The notes under the pieces: generated by a model
The model's database searches: none
The model's input: only the letters and a program-made list of their open reading frames with translations
Told to the model about the DNA's origin: nothing
Assembly (NCBI RefSeq): GCF_000170795.1
Contig: NZ_ABCM01000009.1
Coordinates: 62,001 to 126,000, forward strand
Source: Pedobacter sp. BAL39
Lineage (GTDB): Bacteria; Bacteroidota; Bacteroidia; Sphingobacteriales; Sphingobacteriaceae
Reading direction: 5' to 3'
Length of the DNA stretch: 64,000 bases
In this document: in pieces, positions 1-8,534 of the stretch
How the letters are laid out: the number at the start of each line of letters is the position of its first letter
How positions within the stretch are numbered: position 1 is the stretch's first letter
Translations under genes and position numbers: made by a program

Positions 1-128
1 TAGGCCGTGATAAATGCGGCAATCTGCGAGGTATTGAATTCACCCAACGCAATTGAAGTGAGTATTTTCTGAGCTTCAGCCCTGCTGAAGCTTTTGTTTT
101 CGAATAGGTGGTTAAGTATTTTCTTCAT
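1..128 (-). CDS. trpD: Anthranilate phosphoribosyltransferase, N-terminal fragment
   Basis: The reading frame starts with ATG at 126-128 and runs off the left edge, so about 42 residues are visible. They read MKKILNHLFENKSFSRAEAQ, then KILTSIALGEFNTSQIAAFI, which is the helical N-terminal domain typical of TrpD. The enzyme joins anthranilate to PRPP in tryptophan synthesis. The Trp-rich leader peptide and terminator directly upstream independently support a trp gene. No trpE or trpG lies upstream in this window, so trpD seems to be the first gene of its transcript. Confidence 0.88.
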   Translation of the reverse strand, partial: MKKILNHLFENKSFSRAEAQKILTSIALGEFNTSQIAAFITA

Positions 129-138
129 GGGTATAAAA

Positions 139-163
139 CAAAAAAGGTTGCCCTAAGCAACCC
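139..163 (-). terminator. trp attenuator terminator hairpin
   Basis: On the minus strand GGTTGC (162-157), loop TTAGG and GCAACC (151-146) form a six-pair stem, followed by six T residues (145-140). It lies 11 bases before the trpD start codon, so it would stop transcription before the gene. Confidence 0.85.
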
Positions 164-209
164 TCAAAATATTTTTATGTAAGATAAAACGTTCAAACAG
201 GGGGTTACA

Positions 210-263
210 CTACGCTATTGCGTTGTGCCACCACCAAAGATTAAGTCCGTTTTGTTGTATCAT
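210..263 (-). CDS. trpL: trp leader peptide (WWW)
   Basis: The ORF starts with ATG at 261-263 and ends with TAG at 210-212. It encodes the 17-residue peptide MIQQNGLNLWWWHNAIA. Three consecutive Trp codons in such a short ORF directly before a terminator and trpD are the signature of a leader peptide. No clear ribosome binding site is visible, as is usual in this phylum. A weak TATTTG-type promoter element lies just upstream (about 270-285), so the transcript may have almost no 5' leader. Confidence 0.85.
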   Translation of the reverse strand: MIQQNGLNLWWWHNAIA

Positions 264-321
264 TCTAAAGCAAATATGGAATTGTTTTCGCAAAGCAGCA
301 AATGTTTCCTAAAAAAAATTT

Positions 322-1182
322 CTATCCATTGTTTTTAAGGAAATCAATGATCTCTCCATAAAGCTGATTTCTGCTGAAAACCATCTGACTGATCATACCT
401 ACATGTTTTTTCCTTTTGATCTCGCGCAGGGTTACAGGAACATCATTAGTTTTCAATAGATTGGCCATCCTCTTCGACTGGATCTGTATCGCCGGATAAG
501 TCCGATCTCCATAAAAAATGAGGTGAGGATTCTTCACATTTTCGATATAGTGTAATGGAGAGCCCAATATCCAGGTTGCAGGGTCATTGCTGAATGTACG
601 CAAGAAGTTGTAGTAATTATCATCCTGTTCCGCATGACTCATGTACTCCCCCATATCCAGGCCAAAGGCATCATTGAGCACTACCCCCTTAATGTCGCCA
701 TGAAAACCTACCGCTTTTAAATATTGCGGATCAGCATTGATCAGCTCAGCGAGATGTGCTCCTGCAGAATGCCCCATTAAAAAAATACGATCTGGATTTC
801 CTCCATACTTCGCGATGTTTGCAGATACCCATTTTACCGCTGCTGCGCAGTCAGCGGCCATCTGTTTATATTGTTGCTCCGGGGCGAGGCCGTAGTTGAT
901 GATGACCGTTACCACACCTTTCTTTGCCAGGTTCCTGCCAAGCCACCAATAAGTTTCCTTTTTACCGCTGCTCCAGGATCCGCCGTGAATAAAGATGAGT
1001 ACATCTGCCTGATCTCTCCCGTCAATGGACGTTACCGACTTTGATAAATCCTGATGATAAATATTGAGCTGCCGGCGCGAATCATTCATCGCATCTGTAT
1101 AGGCAATATTCTTAGACACCCGTACCTGTGCAGATACAGACAGTACAGAAATGGAAAACAACAGCATCATCAATATCTTCAT
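322..1182 (-). CDS. Secreted alpha/beta hydrolase (esterase/lipase-like)
   Basis: A 286-residue protein when started at 1182, which gives a good signal peptide (MKILMMLLFSISVLSVSAQ). An upstream in-frame ATG at 1272 would add an unlikely Cys/Ile-rich stretch, so it was not chosen. HGGSW (residues 66-70) is the oxyanion-hole motif, GHSAG carries the nucleophile Ser139, and Asp226 (YGDR) and His260 (KHVGM) complete a plausible catalytic triad. This matches the BD-FAE/carboxylesterase type of alpha/beta hydrolase acting in the periplasm. The substrate is unknown. It is followed by the trp leader on the same strand with no obvious terminator between. Confidence 0.82.
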   Translation of the reverse strand: MKILMMLLFSISVLSVSAQVRVSKNIAYTDAMNDSRRQLNIYHQDLSKSVTSIDGRDQADVLIFIHGGSWSSGKKETYWWLGRNLAKKGVVTVIINYGLAPEQQYKQMAADCAAAVKWVSANIAKYGGNPDRIFLMGHSAGAHLAELINADPQYLKAVGFHGDIKGVVLNDAFGLDMGEYMSHAEQDDNYYNFLRTFSNDPATWILGSPLHYIENVKNPHLIFYGDRTYPAIQIQSKRMANLLKTNDVPVTLREIKRKKHVGMISQMVFSRNQLYGEIIDFLKNNG

Positions 1183-1226
1183 TGAACAACAACATTTACC
1201 TTTCAACGCAATTATACATATTAACG

Positions 1227-1273
1227 CACTGACGCAGATGACCACACTGATACAGATTACCATACTGATCACC
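1227..1273. repeat. Imperfect 18-base tandem repeat
   Basis: CACTGACGCAGATGACCA (1227-1244) is followed directly by CACTGATACAGATTACCA (1245-1262), 15 of 18 positions identical, and then a partial third copy starting TACTGATCACC. It lies between the esterase start and the SDR stop. It explains the repetitive Val/Ile/Cys N-terminus that a longer esterase start would give, which supports the shorter start. Confidence 0.55.
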
Positions 1274-1317
1274 TACGAGGCTGATCTAGATTATCGCACG
1301 GACATAGATCAGTACAT

Positions 1318-2133
1318 TTACTTGATCAGCGCATTCTTTTCTTTAGTGAAATGATTGAAGACCAATGTATCTGCCAGGCCCGGGAGCAATTTATTCAACC
1401 ATACGGTCAGCTTTCCCTGGCCAGTCATGATGAGTGTGCGTTTCCTGGCCGCCACTCCATTCACGATATTTTCAGCAACAGCTTCAGCGGTCATCATTTT
1501 CCCTTCTTCCATACTCGATTCTCCGTGTGCATGACCATCTTTGGCCAGCGCTGTCACGCGGATGTTGGAGGCAGTAAAGCCAGGGCAGGCCACCATCACA
1601 TGAACGCCTGTTTTCAGGAGCTCCGTACGTAAAGCTTCCATAAATCCATTCATAGCAAACTTGGAAGCCGAATAGCCTGTGCGTCCCGGTAGTCCACGAT
1701 AACCGGCAATAGAAGATACGCCAATGATGCTGCCTTTGGTTTTCAAAATCTCGGGCAGCGCATATTTTGTACAGTAAACCGCCCCCCAGAAGTTCACGTC
1801 CATTAGATTTCTAAGTACAGACAGGTCAAGTTCATCAAACAGTGCACGCATGGAAAGGCCTGCATTATTCACGAGGATATCAATTTGATTAAAAGTTACC
1901 ATTGCCTGTTTCACGATCAGCTCACAATCAGCTTCGTTGCTGACATCAGCCTGAACCGCTACTGCCCGGATTTGGTATTTTTTTTCCAGCTCTGCCGTAA
2001 GTTCGCAGAGGGCCACATATTGTCGGGCCGCCAACACCAGGTTAGCTCCACGTTTGGCGAATTCTTCAGCACAGGCTTTACCGATACCAGAAGAAGCACC
2101 GGTAATGATGACCACTTTATTTTTAAAATCCAT
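1318..2133 (-). CDS. SDR family NAD(P)-dependent oxidoreductase
   Basis: A classical short-chain dehydrogenase/reductase of 271 residues. TGASSGIG (11-18) is the dinucleotide-binding glycine motif, NNAG lies at 89-92, and the catalytic Ser (about 140), Tyr154 and Lys158 (YSASK) are all present. The C-terminal part fits the broad DltE/YqjQ-like group that acts on lipid-like or short-chain carbonyls, but the substrate cannot be read from the sequence. The start lies 6 bases after the recR stop, so both are probably cotranscribed. Confidence 0.88.
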   Translation of the reverse strand: MDFKNKVVIITGASSGIGKACAEEFAKRGANLVLAARQYVALCELTAELEKKYQIRAVAVQADVSNEADCELIVKQAMVTFNQIDILVNNAGLSMRALFDELDLSVLRNLMDVNFWGAVYCTKYALPEILKTKGSIIGVSSIAGYRGLPGRTGYSASKFAMNGFMEALRTELLKTGVHVMVACPGFTASNIRVTALAKDGHAHGESSMEEGKMMTAEAVAENIVNGVAARKRTLIMTGQGKLTVWLNKLLPGLADTLVFNHFTKEKNALIK

Positions 2134-2139
2134 TATGGG

Positions 2140-2757
2140 TTATTTTATTAACGAGTTTTCATAAGGCACTCTGGTGACGATCGACCTGCCTAAGGTAATT
2201 TCATCTGCATATTCCAGCTCGCCTCCAAAGGCAATACCACGGGCGATGGTGGTAATGGGAATCTGAAAATCCTTCAGTCGCTTATAGAGATAAAATAAGG
2301 TCGTGTCCCCCTCCATCGTTGCACTGAGTGCAAGAATAACTTCCTTCACCGGCGTAGTAGCAACACGCTGCACGAGCGAATCGATATACAGGTCCGAGGG
2401 ACCTACACCATCCATGGGTGAAATCAGACCACCAAGCACATGGTATACCCCAAAATACTGAGATGTGTTTTCGACCGCCATCACATCTCTGGTGTCCTCA
2501 ACCACACATATAATCTCTTTGTTTCTTTTTGAAGAAGCACAGATTTCACAGATCTCCTGATCAGAAATATTATGGCAGGTACTGCAATGTTTGATCTCCT
2601 GTCTCAACCGGATGATGGTGTTTCCGAAATTGGTAACTTCCTCCTGTTCCTTACCCAAAAGGTGCAAGACAAGCCGTAGTGCTGTTTTTTGCCCTACGCC
2701 GGGAAGTCTGGAGAATTCATTGACGGCGTCTTCCAGAAGTTTAGAAGAAAAGTTCAT
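2140..2757 (-). CDS. recR: Recombination protein RecR
   Basis: RecR of normal length (205 residues). It has an N-terminal helix-hairpin-helix ([10 protein letters not shown], from residue 17), a four-Cys zinc finger (C58, C61, C70, C73) and a Toprim domain starting near ICVVED (83-88). With RecF and RecO it helps load RecA on gapped DNA. It is the first gene of a two-gene unit with the SDR. A TAAATTTG promoter element ends 4 bases before the ATG, so the mRNA is probably leaderless. Confidence 0.95.
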   Translation of the reverse strand: MNFSSKLLEDAVNEFSRLPGVGQKTALRLVLHLLGKEQEEVTNFGNTIIRLRQEIKHCSTCHNISDQEICEICASSKRNKEIICVVEDTRDVMAVENTSQYFGVYHVLGGLISPMDGVGPSDLYIDSLVQRVATTPVKEVILALSATMEGDTTLFYLYKRLKDFQIPITTIARGIAFGGELEYADEITLGRSIVTRVPYENSLIK

Positions 2758-2761
2758 TTTA

Positions 2762-2769
2762 CAAATTTA
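2762..2769 (-). promoter_or_regulatory. Promoter -7 element of recR (TAAATTTG)
   Basis: The minus strand reads TAAATTTG, a perfect match to the Bacteroidota consensus TAnnTTTG, then four bases, then the recR ATG. No clean TTTG -33 box is seen about 20 bases upstream. Confidence 0.55.
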
Positions 2770-2840
2770 ACTTTATCTTCCGTTATTTGATTTTTAAAAA
2801 TTGATTTTCTTACATTAGAAACTTAATCTTCAGCACCACT

Positions 2841-4319
2841 ATGAGTCCGATCATCCTGTTGTCTTTCCTTTTGGGTTACTTTGCAATTCTTGTCGGCGTA
2901 TCTTTTTATACCTCGCGCAACAATTCAGATAATGCTTCTTTTTTCATTGCCAATAAAAACTCGAAATGGTATCTCGTAGCATTTGGTATGATTGGGACTG
3001 CCCTTTCGGGTGTCACGTTCATCTCCGTACCGGGCGCAGTAGGAAAAAGCGATTTCAGTTACTTCCAGTTTATCCTGGGTAATGCAGTAGGGTTCATTAT
3101 CATTGCCACAGTATTACTGCCCTTATATTACCGGCTGAACATCATATCCATTTACACTTACCTTGAGCGCCGTTTAGGCTTCTGGAGTTATAAAACAGGA
3201 GCGGTAATTTTCTTGATTTCCAGAACAATAGGCTCTGCTTTCAGGCTATACCTTGTTGCCATCGTCCTGCAGAAGTTCATCTTCGACGCCTGGAATATAC
3301 CCTTCTGGCTGACGATCGTCATCTGCCTTGTGCTCATCTGGCTATATACACATAAAGGAGGACTGAAAACCATCATCATCACCGACACCTTGCAAACGGT
3401 TTTCCTTTTATTATCCGTTGTCTTATCCATTTATTTCATTGCCAAATCATTACAACTGGATGTTGCCGGAACATTTGAAGCTGTCAAAACCAGCAGTTAT
3501 TCAAAAATCTTCTTCTGGGAAGACTTCCTTGGCAGCAAACAGCATTTCATTAAGCAATTTCTGGGCGGCATCTTTGTGACGATAGCTATGACAGGTTTGG
3601 ATCAGGACCTGATGCAGAAAAACCTAAGCATGAAAACGATTGGCGAAGCGCAAAAAAACATGTTCACTTTTACGGCTGTGTTTGTGGTGATGAACATCTT
3701 TTTTCTCAGCGTAGGTGCCCTGCTTTACCTGTTTGCCACCAATAACGGGATTGATGTAACCGCGCTGGCCACCCCCGATCACCTATATCCCGAAATCGCG
3801 CTGAACCACCTGAATGTCATTCCGGGTATCATATTTATGCTGGGTCTAACCGCAGCGACCTTTGCGACTACAGATTCTGCCCTTACGGCATTAACAACTT
3901 CTTTTTGTGTCGACTTTCTTCATTTTGACAAACATACAGACCAAAATGACCCCAGGCTGGTCAATAAACGGCACCTCGTACATGTCGGTTTCTCTGTCCT
4001 GATGGTGCTGGTCATCATGGTTTTTAAAATCATCAATGACGACTCTGTCGTGAATGCGATCTTTAAAGCTGCCGGTTACACTTACGGCCCGCTTGTTGGC
4101 CTTTTTGCCTTCGGAATGTTTACTAAACGGGGCGTGACAGACAAACTGGTACCTTACCTGTGCCTGCTTTCCCCGGTATTGTGTTATGTCGTGGATACGC
4201 ATTCTGTTGCCTGGTTCAACTACGCACTGGGTTTCGAGCTGATTATCCTCAATGGGTTGATTACCTTCCTGCTTTTGTGGATTACCGGAAAAAATACGGA
4301 CCTGCAGACTAAGTTTTAA
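2841..4319 (+). CDS. Sodium:solute symporter (SSS family)
   Basis: A 492-residue integral membrane protein with about 13 hydrophobic segments. The N-terminal region (SFYTSRNNSDNASFFIANK, then GTALSGVTFISVPGAVG) and the central ATFATTDSALTALTTSF are characteristic of the sodium/solute symporter family, which moves sugars, organic acids or amino acids with Na+. The length is normal. The gene stands alone, divergent from recR across 83 bases. The neighbours do not suggest a substrate. Confidence 0.88.
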   Translation: MSPIILLSFLLGYFAILVGVSFYTSRNNSDNASFFIANKNSKWYLVAFGMIGTALSGVTFISVPGAVGKSDFSYFQFILGNAVGFIIIATVLLPLYYRLNIISIYTYLERRLGFWSYKTGAVIFLISRTIGSAFRLYLVAIVLQKFIFDAWNIPFWLTIVICLVLIWLYTHKGGLKTIIITDTLQTVFLLLSVVLSIYFIAKSLQLDVAGTFEAVKTSSYSKIFFWEDFLGSKQHFIKQFLGGIFVTIAMTGLDQDLMQKNLSMKTIGEAQKNMFTFTAVFVVMNIFFLSVGALLYLFATNNGIDVTALATPDHLYPEIALNHLNVIPGIIFMLGLTAATFATTDSALTALTTSFCVDFLHFDKHTDQNDPRLVNKRHLVHVGFSVLMVLVIMVFKIINDDSVVNAIFKAAGYTYGPLVGLFAFGMFTKRGVTDKLVPYLCLLSPVLCYVVDTHSVAWFNYALGFELIILNGLITFLLLWITGKNTDLQTKF

Positions 4320-4460
4320 TGTCAGAAAACTATAAAGGTTCATGATACAAACGTTGACCAGCAAATAAGAATAACTCAGAAAAAAAGAAGCCCTACTGTC
4401 TTTAATGTCTAATAATACTTTTATAATTTTAAGTTTGTGGTAAATCTACAGCATTCAAAC

Positions 4461-4490
4461 AAAAAAAGCCTTCCATTTCCGGAAGGCTTT
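4461..4490 (-). terminator. Terminator of the tRNA-Gly/tRNA-Leu unit
   Basis: The stem AAAGCCTTCC/GGAAGGCTTT (4465-4474 with 4481-4490) has a six-base loop. On the minus strand it ends in a run of seven T, directly after the tRNA-Leu gene. Confidence 0.85.
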
Positions 4491-4509
4491 CATTTCGATT
4501 CATTTTGAG

Positions 4510-4594
4510 TACTCAGAGCGGGAATCGAACCCGCACGACTTTTAAGGTCACAGGATTTTAAGTCCTGCGTGTCTACCAGTTCCACCATCTGAGC
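4510..4594 (-). tRNA. tRNA-Leu (anticodon TAA)
   Basis: An 85-nt class II tRNA. The acceptor arms GCTCAGA/TCTGAGT, the TTCGATTCC T-arm and a long variable arm are visible. The anticodon loop CTTAAAA gives TAA (4558-4560). The 3' CCA is not encoded. It follows tRNA-Gly on the same strand after 49 bases and shares its terminator. Confidence 0.95.
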
Positions 4595-4643
4595 AGGTGT
4601 ATCACCAATTTTAAACAGCTTTTGCAGAAGCCAAGCCATTTAG

Positions 4644-4716
<73 letters not shown>

Positions 4717-4847
4717 ATGTTTTAAACTAACATCCTCCGATGTTTCCATTTGGTAAGCTGACGTGACACCCGCTTGTTCCGTTTGGGAATGCAAATATAG
4801 ACAGATTTATATTGCTATCAAGTTTTTTTTCACAAAAAAATCGACAC

Positions 4848-5345
4848 CTAGTATAAGTTGTTGGATTTCAATACCTCGGCGATCAAATTATTTTCAAACC
4901 CCTTCCCCATAAGGTATGTAATGAGCTTATTTCGCCTTTTGTATGGATCATTTTCTTTAAGCAAACGGTCTTTTTTTTCTGCGGCTTCGAGAATTACACG
5001 CAGGTAAGCGTCATAATCTATGGTGTTCAGTGCTTTCGTGATCATTTTTTCAGGTACCTTTTTTAATTTCAGCCCCTGCTTGATCTTCACCTTCCCCCAT
5101 TTCTTAATATTGAACTTTCCTGAGACATAAGCTGCCGCAAAACGCTCTTCATTCAGGAAGTTGGTACTGATGAGTTCCGAAATCAATTCTTCAACCTCAT
5201 TGCTCCATAAGCCCCATTCATAAAGCTTGTCGCGGATCTCCTGCTGCGAACGCTCCTGATAGGCGCAGTAATGCTCTGCCTTTGCCAGGGCGGTCTTCCT
5301 GTCCAGCTTAACCTGCTTTTTTTCTGATTGATCTGATGTTTCCAA
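4848..5345 (-). CDS. recX: Regulatory protein RecX
   Basis: A RecX-family modulator of RecA, recognised by AEHYCAYQERSQQEIRDKL and NFLNEERFAAAYVSGKF and by the three-helix repeats that follow. The start is uncertain. ATG codons at 5417, 5411 and 5405 would add about 24 unrelated residues and leave only 35-47 bases to the divergent murF-alr. A TTG at 5343-5345 gives 165 residues beginning just before SDQSEKKQVKLDRKTA, the expected RecX beginning, and was preferred. RecX usually binds and inhibits RecA filaments. Confidence 0.82.
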   Translation of the reverse strand: METSDQSEKKQVKLDRKTALAKAEHYCAYQERSQQEIRDKLYEWGLWSNEVEELISELISTNFLNEERFAAAYVSGKFNIKKWGKVKIKQGLKLKKVPEKMITKALNTIDYDAYLRVILEAAEKKDRLLKENDPYKRRNKLITYLMGKGFENNLIAEVLKSNNLY

Positions 5346-5440
5346 TATGATGTAATTATACGGATGATATGTAATGATATGGGTGATCCTGTTGCAATAA
5401 TACATATTCATTAGCAACTGACGGTAACAAAGAATTTGTT

Positions 5441-5448
5441 TAATTTTG
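5441..5448 (+). promoter_or_regulatory. Promoter -7 element of murF-alr (TAATTTTG)
   Basis: TAATTTTG matches TAnnTTTG and ends four bases before the murF-alr ATG at 5453, which implies a leaderless or nearly leaderless mRNA. No convincing -33 TTTG is present at the expected distance. Confidence 0.5.
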
Positions 5449-5452
5449 AACC

Positions 5453-7927
5453 ATGAGTACTGTTACCTATACCATTCGCCGGATCTCCGAAATTATCCAC
5501 GCAAGACCATCCGTTACCAATGAAAGCCTCATCATCAGCAGGCTGGTGATTGACAGCAGGAGCATGATCGATCCTGAAAATTCGCTCTTCTTTGCGCTGA
5601 GTGCAAAACGAGACGGGCATGAGTATATTCCTGATGCTTATGCACATGGCATCAGAAACTTCGTGATCAGTCGCACGGAATTCCTTGCAGATCAAAAAGC
5701 TGGCGATTATGCCGATGCCAACTTCCTGCTGGTAGATGACGTATTAAAAGCGCTGCAGGAGCTAGCCGTATTTAACCGTCGTCAGTATGACACCCCCGTC
5801 ATGGCCATTACCGGCAGCAATGGTAAGACCATTGTGAAGGAATGGTTATACCAGTTGCTGGCGGCAGACTTCAACATTGTGCGTAGCCCCAGGAGTTTCA
5901 ACTCTCAGATCGGCGTTCCCCTGTCCGTATGGGACCTCACTGAGGAACATACGCTGGCCATTTTCGAGGCTGGCATCTCCAAGGGAGAAGAAATGGATGC
6001 ACTGGCCGCCATCATCTACCCTACCGTTGGTATCCTCACCAACGTTGGTGAGGCCCATGCGGAAGGATTCTCTTCTCAGAAAGAAAAACTGCTGGAAAAG
6101 CTCAAACTGTTCAAAGAAGCTGATGTATTCATTTATTCACCAGAGTACACTCAGGGAATCCCTAAAAAAGACCTACCCGGAAATACGAAATTTTCCTGGA
6201 GCCTGACGGAAAGTGCAGATTTGCAGATCTCCTTCATTGAACCTATCGACGATAAAAATTACATACGTGCCATCTTCAAAGGTGAAGAAATAGAATGCCT
6301 CATTCCTTTCAGCGACCGGGCATCCGTGGAAAACGGCATCATCTGCTGGGCAACCCTGCTGTCTATGGGTTACAGCCCTGAGGATGCCGACTCACGCCTG
6401 GAGAAGCTTAACCGCGTAGGTATGCGCCTGGAGCTGAAACATGGCATCAATCAATGTTCGGTGATTGACGACTCCTATAGCGCTGACATCTCATCGCTGG
6501 CCATCGCGCTCGATTTCCTGAACCTGCAGAACCAGCATCCGAAGAAAACGCTCATTCTGTCCGACCTTTATGAAACAGGCAGGAAAGATGAAGAATTATA
6601 TACGGAAATTGCTGCCTTACTGAAACAGAAACAAATCAACAGACTCATTGGCGTTGGTCCCAACATCTCGGCCTCGGCCAGCCAGTTTAAGCTGGAAAGC
6701 TCCTTTTACAGCAGTACACAGGATTTCATCGATCAGTTCCCGGCCATCCACTTCAACGACGAAACCATACTGCTGAAGGGTGCCAGGCGTTTCGAGTTTG
6801 AGCGCATCAGCAAACTGATCACTCAGAAAACGCACGATACCGTTCTGGAGATCGATCTGAATGCCCTTAGCGGCAATCTTCAGTTTTACCGCAGCAAGCT
6901 GAAACCAGGCGTTAAGATTATGGCGATGGTTAAGGCCTTTTCATACGGCAGCGGCAGCTTTGAAATTGCAAATGTTCTACAATATCACAAAGTAGATTAC
7001 CTGGCTGTTGCTTTTACGGATGAAGGGGTTGCCTTGCGCAAAGGGGGCATCACCATGCCCATTATGGTCATGAGCCCCGAGCCTTCCGCCTTTGAGGCCA
7101 TTGTCAGGTATAAGCTGGAGCCGGAAATATATAACACCGACATCCTGAATAAATTCCTCAATTTCCTATCCGATACCGAACAGCAGTATCCCGTGCACAT
7201 CAAGATAGACACCGGCATGCACCGTTTAGGCTTTGAAGAGATAGACATTCCCGATTTATTGATGGCACTGAACAGCAACCAAAAGATCAGGGTACAGTCT
7301 TCATTTTCTCATCTTGTAGGCAGCGAAGATATAATGCACGACGAGTTTACCAGACATCAGCTGTCCAGGTTTACCGCAATGGCGGACACCATCAGGGAAG
7401 GCCTGGGTTACGATTTCATCCGGCACATCTCCAACACCTCCGGGATCTCCAGACACCCTGATGCACAGCTTGATATGGTAAGGATCGGCATTGGCATGTA
7501 TGGCTACGATGGCGGCATCGCACAGAGTAAGGGACTGCAACCTGTGGCGATACTCAAGACGACCATCACACAGATCAAACACATCAAACCCAATGAAACC
7601 ATAGGATACGGACGTAAAGGGATCCTGCCTGAAGGAGGTACCACGGCAACGGTAAAAATAGGTTATGCCGATGGTTACGACCGCCGTTTTGGCCATGGCG
7701 TCGGCAAAATGCTTATCAAGGGTGCCCTAGTACCAACGGTAGGTGTGATCTGTATGGACATGTGTATGCTTGATGTGACCGGCCTCGACGTCCAGAATGG
7801 AGATGAAGTGATCGTATTCAACGGACAGCTCAGCATTGCAGACCTTGCTCAGCAAATTGGCACCATTCCCTATGAGATCTTAACAAATATTTCACAACGC
7901 GTCAAACGCGTCTATTTTTATGAGTAA
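5453..7927 (+). CDS. murF-alr: Bifunctional MurF ligase / alanine racemase
   Basis: An 824-residue fusion. Residues 1 to about 455 form a Mur ligase with the ATP loop GSNGKT (121-126). It adds D-Ala-D-Ala to the UDP-MurNAc-tripeptide. From about 464 onward lies a PLP alanine racemase: Lys494 in MVKAFSYG is the expected PLP lysine, RIGIGMYG carries the arginine that contacts the pyridine ring, and IGYGRKG carries the catalytic tyrosine. One protein therefore makes D-Ala and also uses the dipeptide in the cytoplasm. This fusion is common in Bacteroidota. All key motifs are intact. Confidence 0.95.
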   Translation: MSTVTYTIRRISEIIHARPSVTNESLIISRLVIDSRSMIDPENSLFFALSAKRDGHEYIPDAYAHGIRNFVISRTEFLADQKAGDYADANFLLVDDVLKALQELAVFNRRQYDTPVMAITGSNGKTIVKEWLYQLLAADFNIVRSPRSFNSQIGVPLSVWDLTEEHTLAIFEAGISKGEEMDALAAIIYPTVGILTNVGEAHAEGFSSQKEKLLEKLKLFKEADVFIYSPEYTQGIPKKDLPGNTKFSWSLTESADLQISFIEPIDDKNYIRAIFKGEEIECLIPFSDRASVENGIICWATLLSMGYSPEDADSRLEKLNRVGMRLELKHGINQCSVIDDSYSADISSLAIALDFLNLQNQHPKKTLILSDLYETGRKDEELYTEIAALLKQKQINRLIGVGPNISASASQFKLESSFYSSTQDFIDQFPAIHFNDETILLKGARRFEFERISKLITQKTHDTVLEIDLNALSGNLQFYRSKLKPGVKIMAMVKAFSYGSGSFEIANVLQYHKVDYLAVAFTDEGVALRKGGITMPIMVMSPEPSAFEAIVRYKLEPEIYNTDILNKFLNFLSDTEQQYPVHIKIDTGMHRLGFEEIDIPDLLMALNSNQKIRVQSSFSHLVGSEDIMHDEFTRHQLSRFTAMADTIREGLGYDFIRHISNTSGISRHPDAQLDMVRIGIGMYGYDGGIAQSKGLQPVAILKTTITQIKHIKPNETIGYGRKGILPEGGTTATVKIGYADGYDRRFGHGVGKMLIKGALVPTVGVICMDMCMLDVTGLDVQNGDEVIVFNGQLSIADLAQQIGTIPYEILTNISQRVKRVYFYE

Positions 7928-7932
7928 TTTTG
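7925..7932 (+). promoter_or_regulatory. Promoter -7 element of the DUF502 gene (TAATTTTG)
   Basis: TAATTTTG ends four bases before the ATG at 7937 and overlaps the murF-alr stop codon (TAA, 7925-7927). The DUF502 gene may have its own leaderless transcript besides readthrough from murF-alr. Confidence 0.45.
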
Positions 7933-7936
7933 CAGC

Positions 7937-8527
7937 ATGAACAGAATCGGGAGGGCATTTTTAAATTATTTGATCAAAGGACTTTTAGTTATACTACCTA
8001 TTGCGTTAAGCATCTTCATCGTGATATGGGCGGTAACTACGGTAGACAGCTGGCTGAATGTCAACAACATACTTGGGGTAGACCCTAAAACCGGTGCCAG
8101 CAGAAATATCCCCGGATTGGGTCTTGCACTTGTTCTGGGCATCATCTTCGTGACCGGTGTATTTGTGACCTATTTCGTGACAGAACCCATGTATACCTGG
8201 TTTGAGAAGACCATGGACAAACTCCCTGTCGTCAAATTCATCTATTCTTCTATCAAAGACCTTACAGAAGCTTTTGTTGGTGACGACAAAAAGTTCAACC
8301 ACCCCGTCCTTGTAGAGGTGGAGGGCGACATGAAGCGTATTGGCTTCCTTACGCAAAGTGACCTGACCGCCATCGGGCTACCCGGAGAAGCGGTAGTCTA
8401 TTTCCCGTTTTCCTACTCCTTCGCCGGACAGATTTATGTGGTAAAAAATGAAAAGATCAAAGCCCTGAACATGACTGCAGCCGATGCTATGAAACTGGTG
8501 GTATCAGGAGGGGTAACGCATTTTTAG
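7937..8527 (+). CDS. DUF502 family membrane protein
   Basis: A 196-residue inner-membrane protein. Two hydrophobic segments (about 11-32 and 58-80) are followed by a soluble region with KFIYSSIKDLTEAFVGDDKKF and VVYFPFSYSFAGQIYVV, typical of DUF502. The family's biochemical role is not established. It begins 9 bases after murF-alr on the same strand, so it is probably cotranscribed with cell-wall synthesis. Confidence 0.85.
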   Translation: MNRIGRAFLNYLIKGLLVILPIALSIFIVIWAVTTVDSWLNVNNILGVDPKTGASRNIPGLGLALVLGIIFVTGVFVTYFVTEPMYTWFEKTMDKLPVVKFIYSSIKDLTEAFVGDDKKFNHPVLVEVEGDMKRIGFLTQSDLTAIGLPGEAVVYFPFSYSFAGQIYVVKNEKIKALNMTAADAMKLVVSGGVTHF

Positions 8528-8534
8528 GTAAAGC

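Larger units (their letters stand above)
139..263 (-). promoter_or_regulatory. Tryptophan operon transcription attenuator
   Basis: The leader of trpD has the parts of classical attenuation. A short ORF with three adjacent Trp codons (228-236) is followed by a segment GTAACCC (202-208, read on the minus strand) and then a terminator hairpin. GTAACCC can pair with GGGTTGC at 157-163, which is the 5' arm of the terminator, so this pairing would act as antiterminator. The same segment (GTGTAACC, 203-210) can also pair, with one mismatch, with GGTGGCAC across the Trp codons. A ribosome stalled for lack of tRNA-Trp would block that and free the antiterminator. The pairings were worked out by hand and are an inference. 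Confidence 0.82.
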
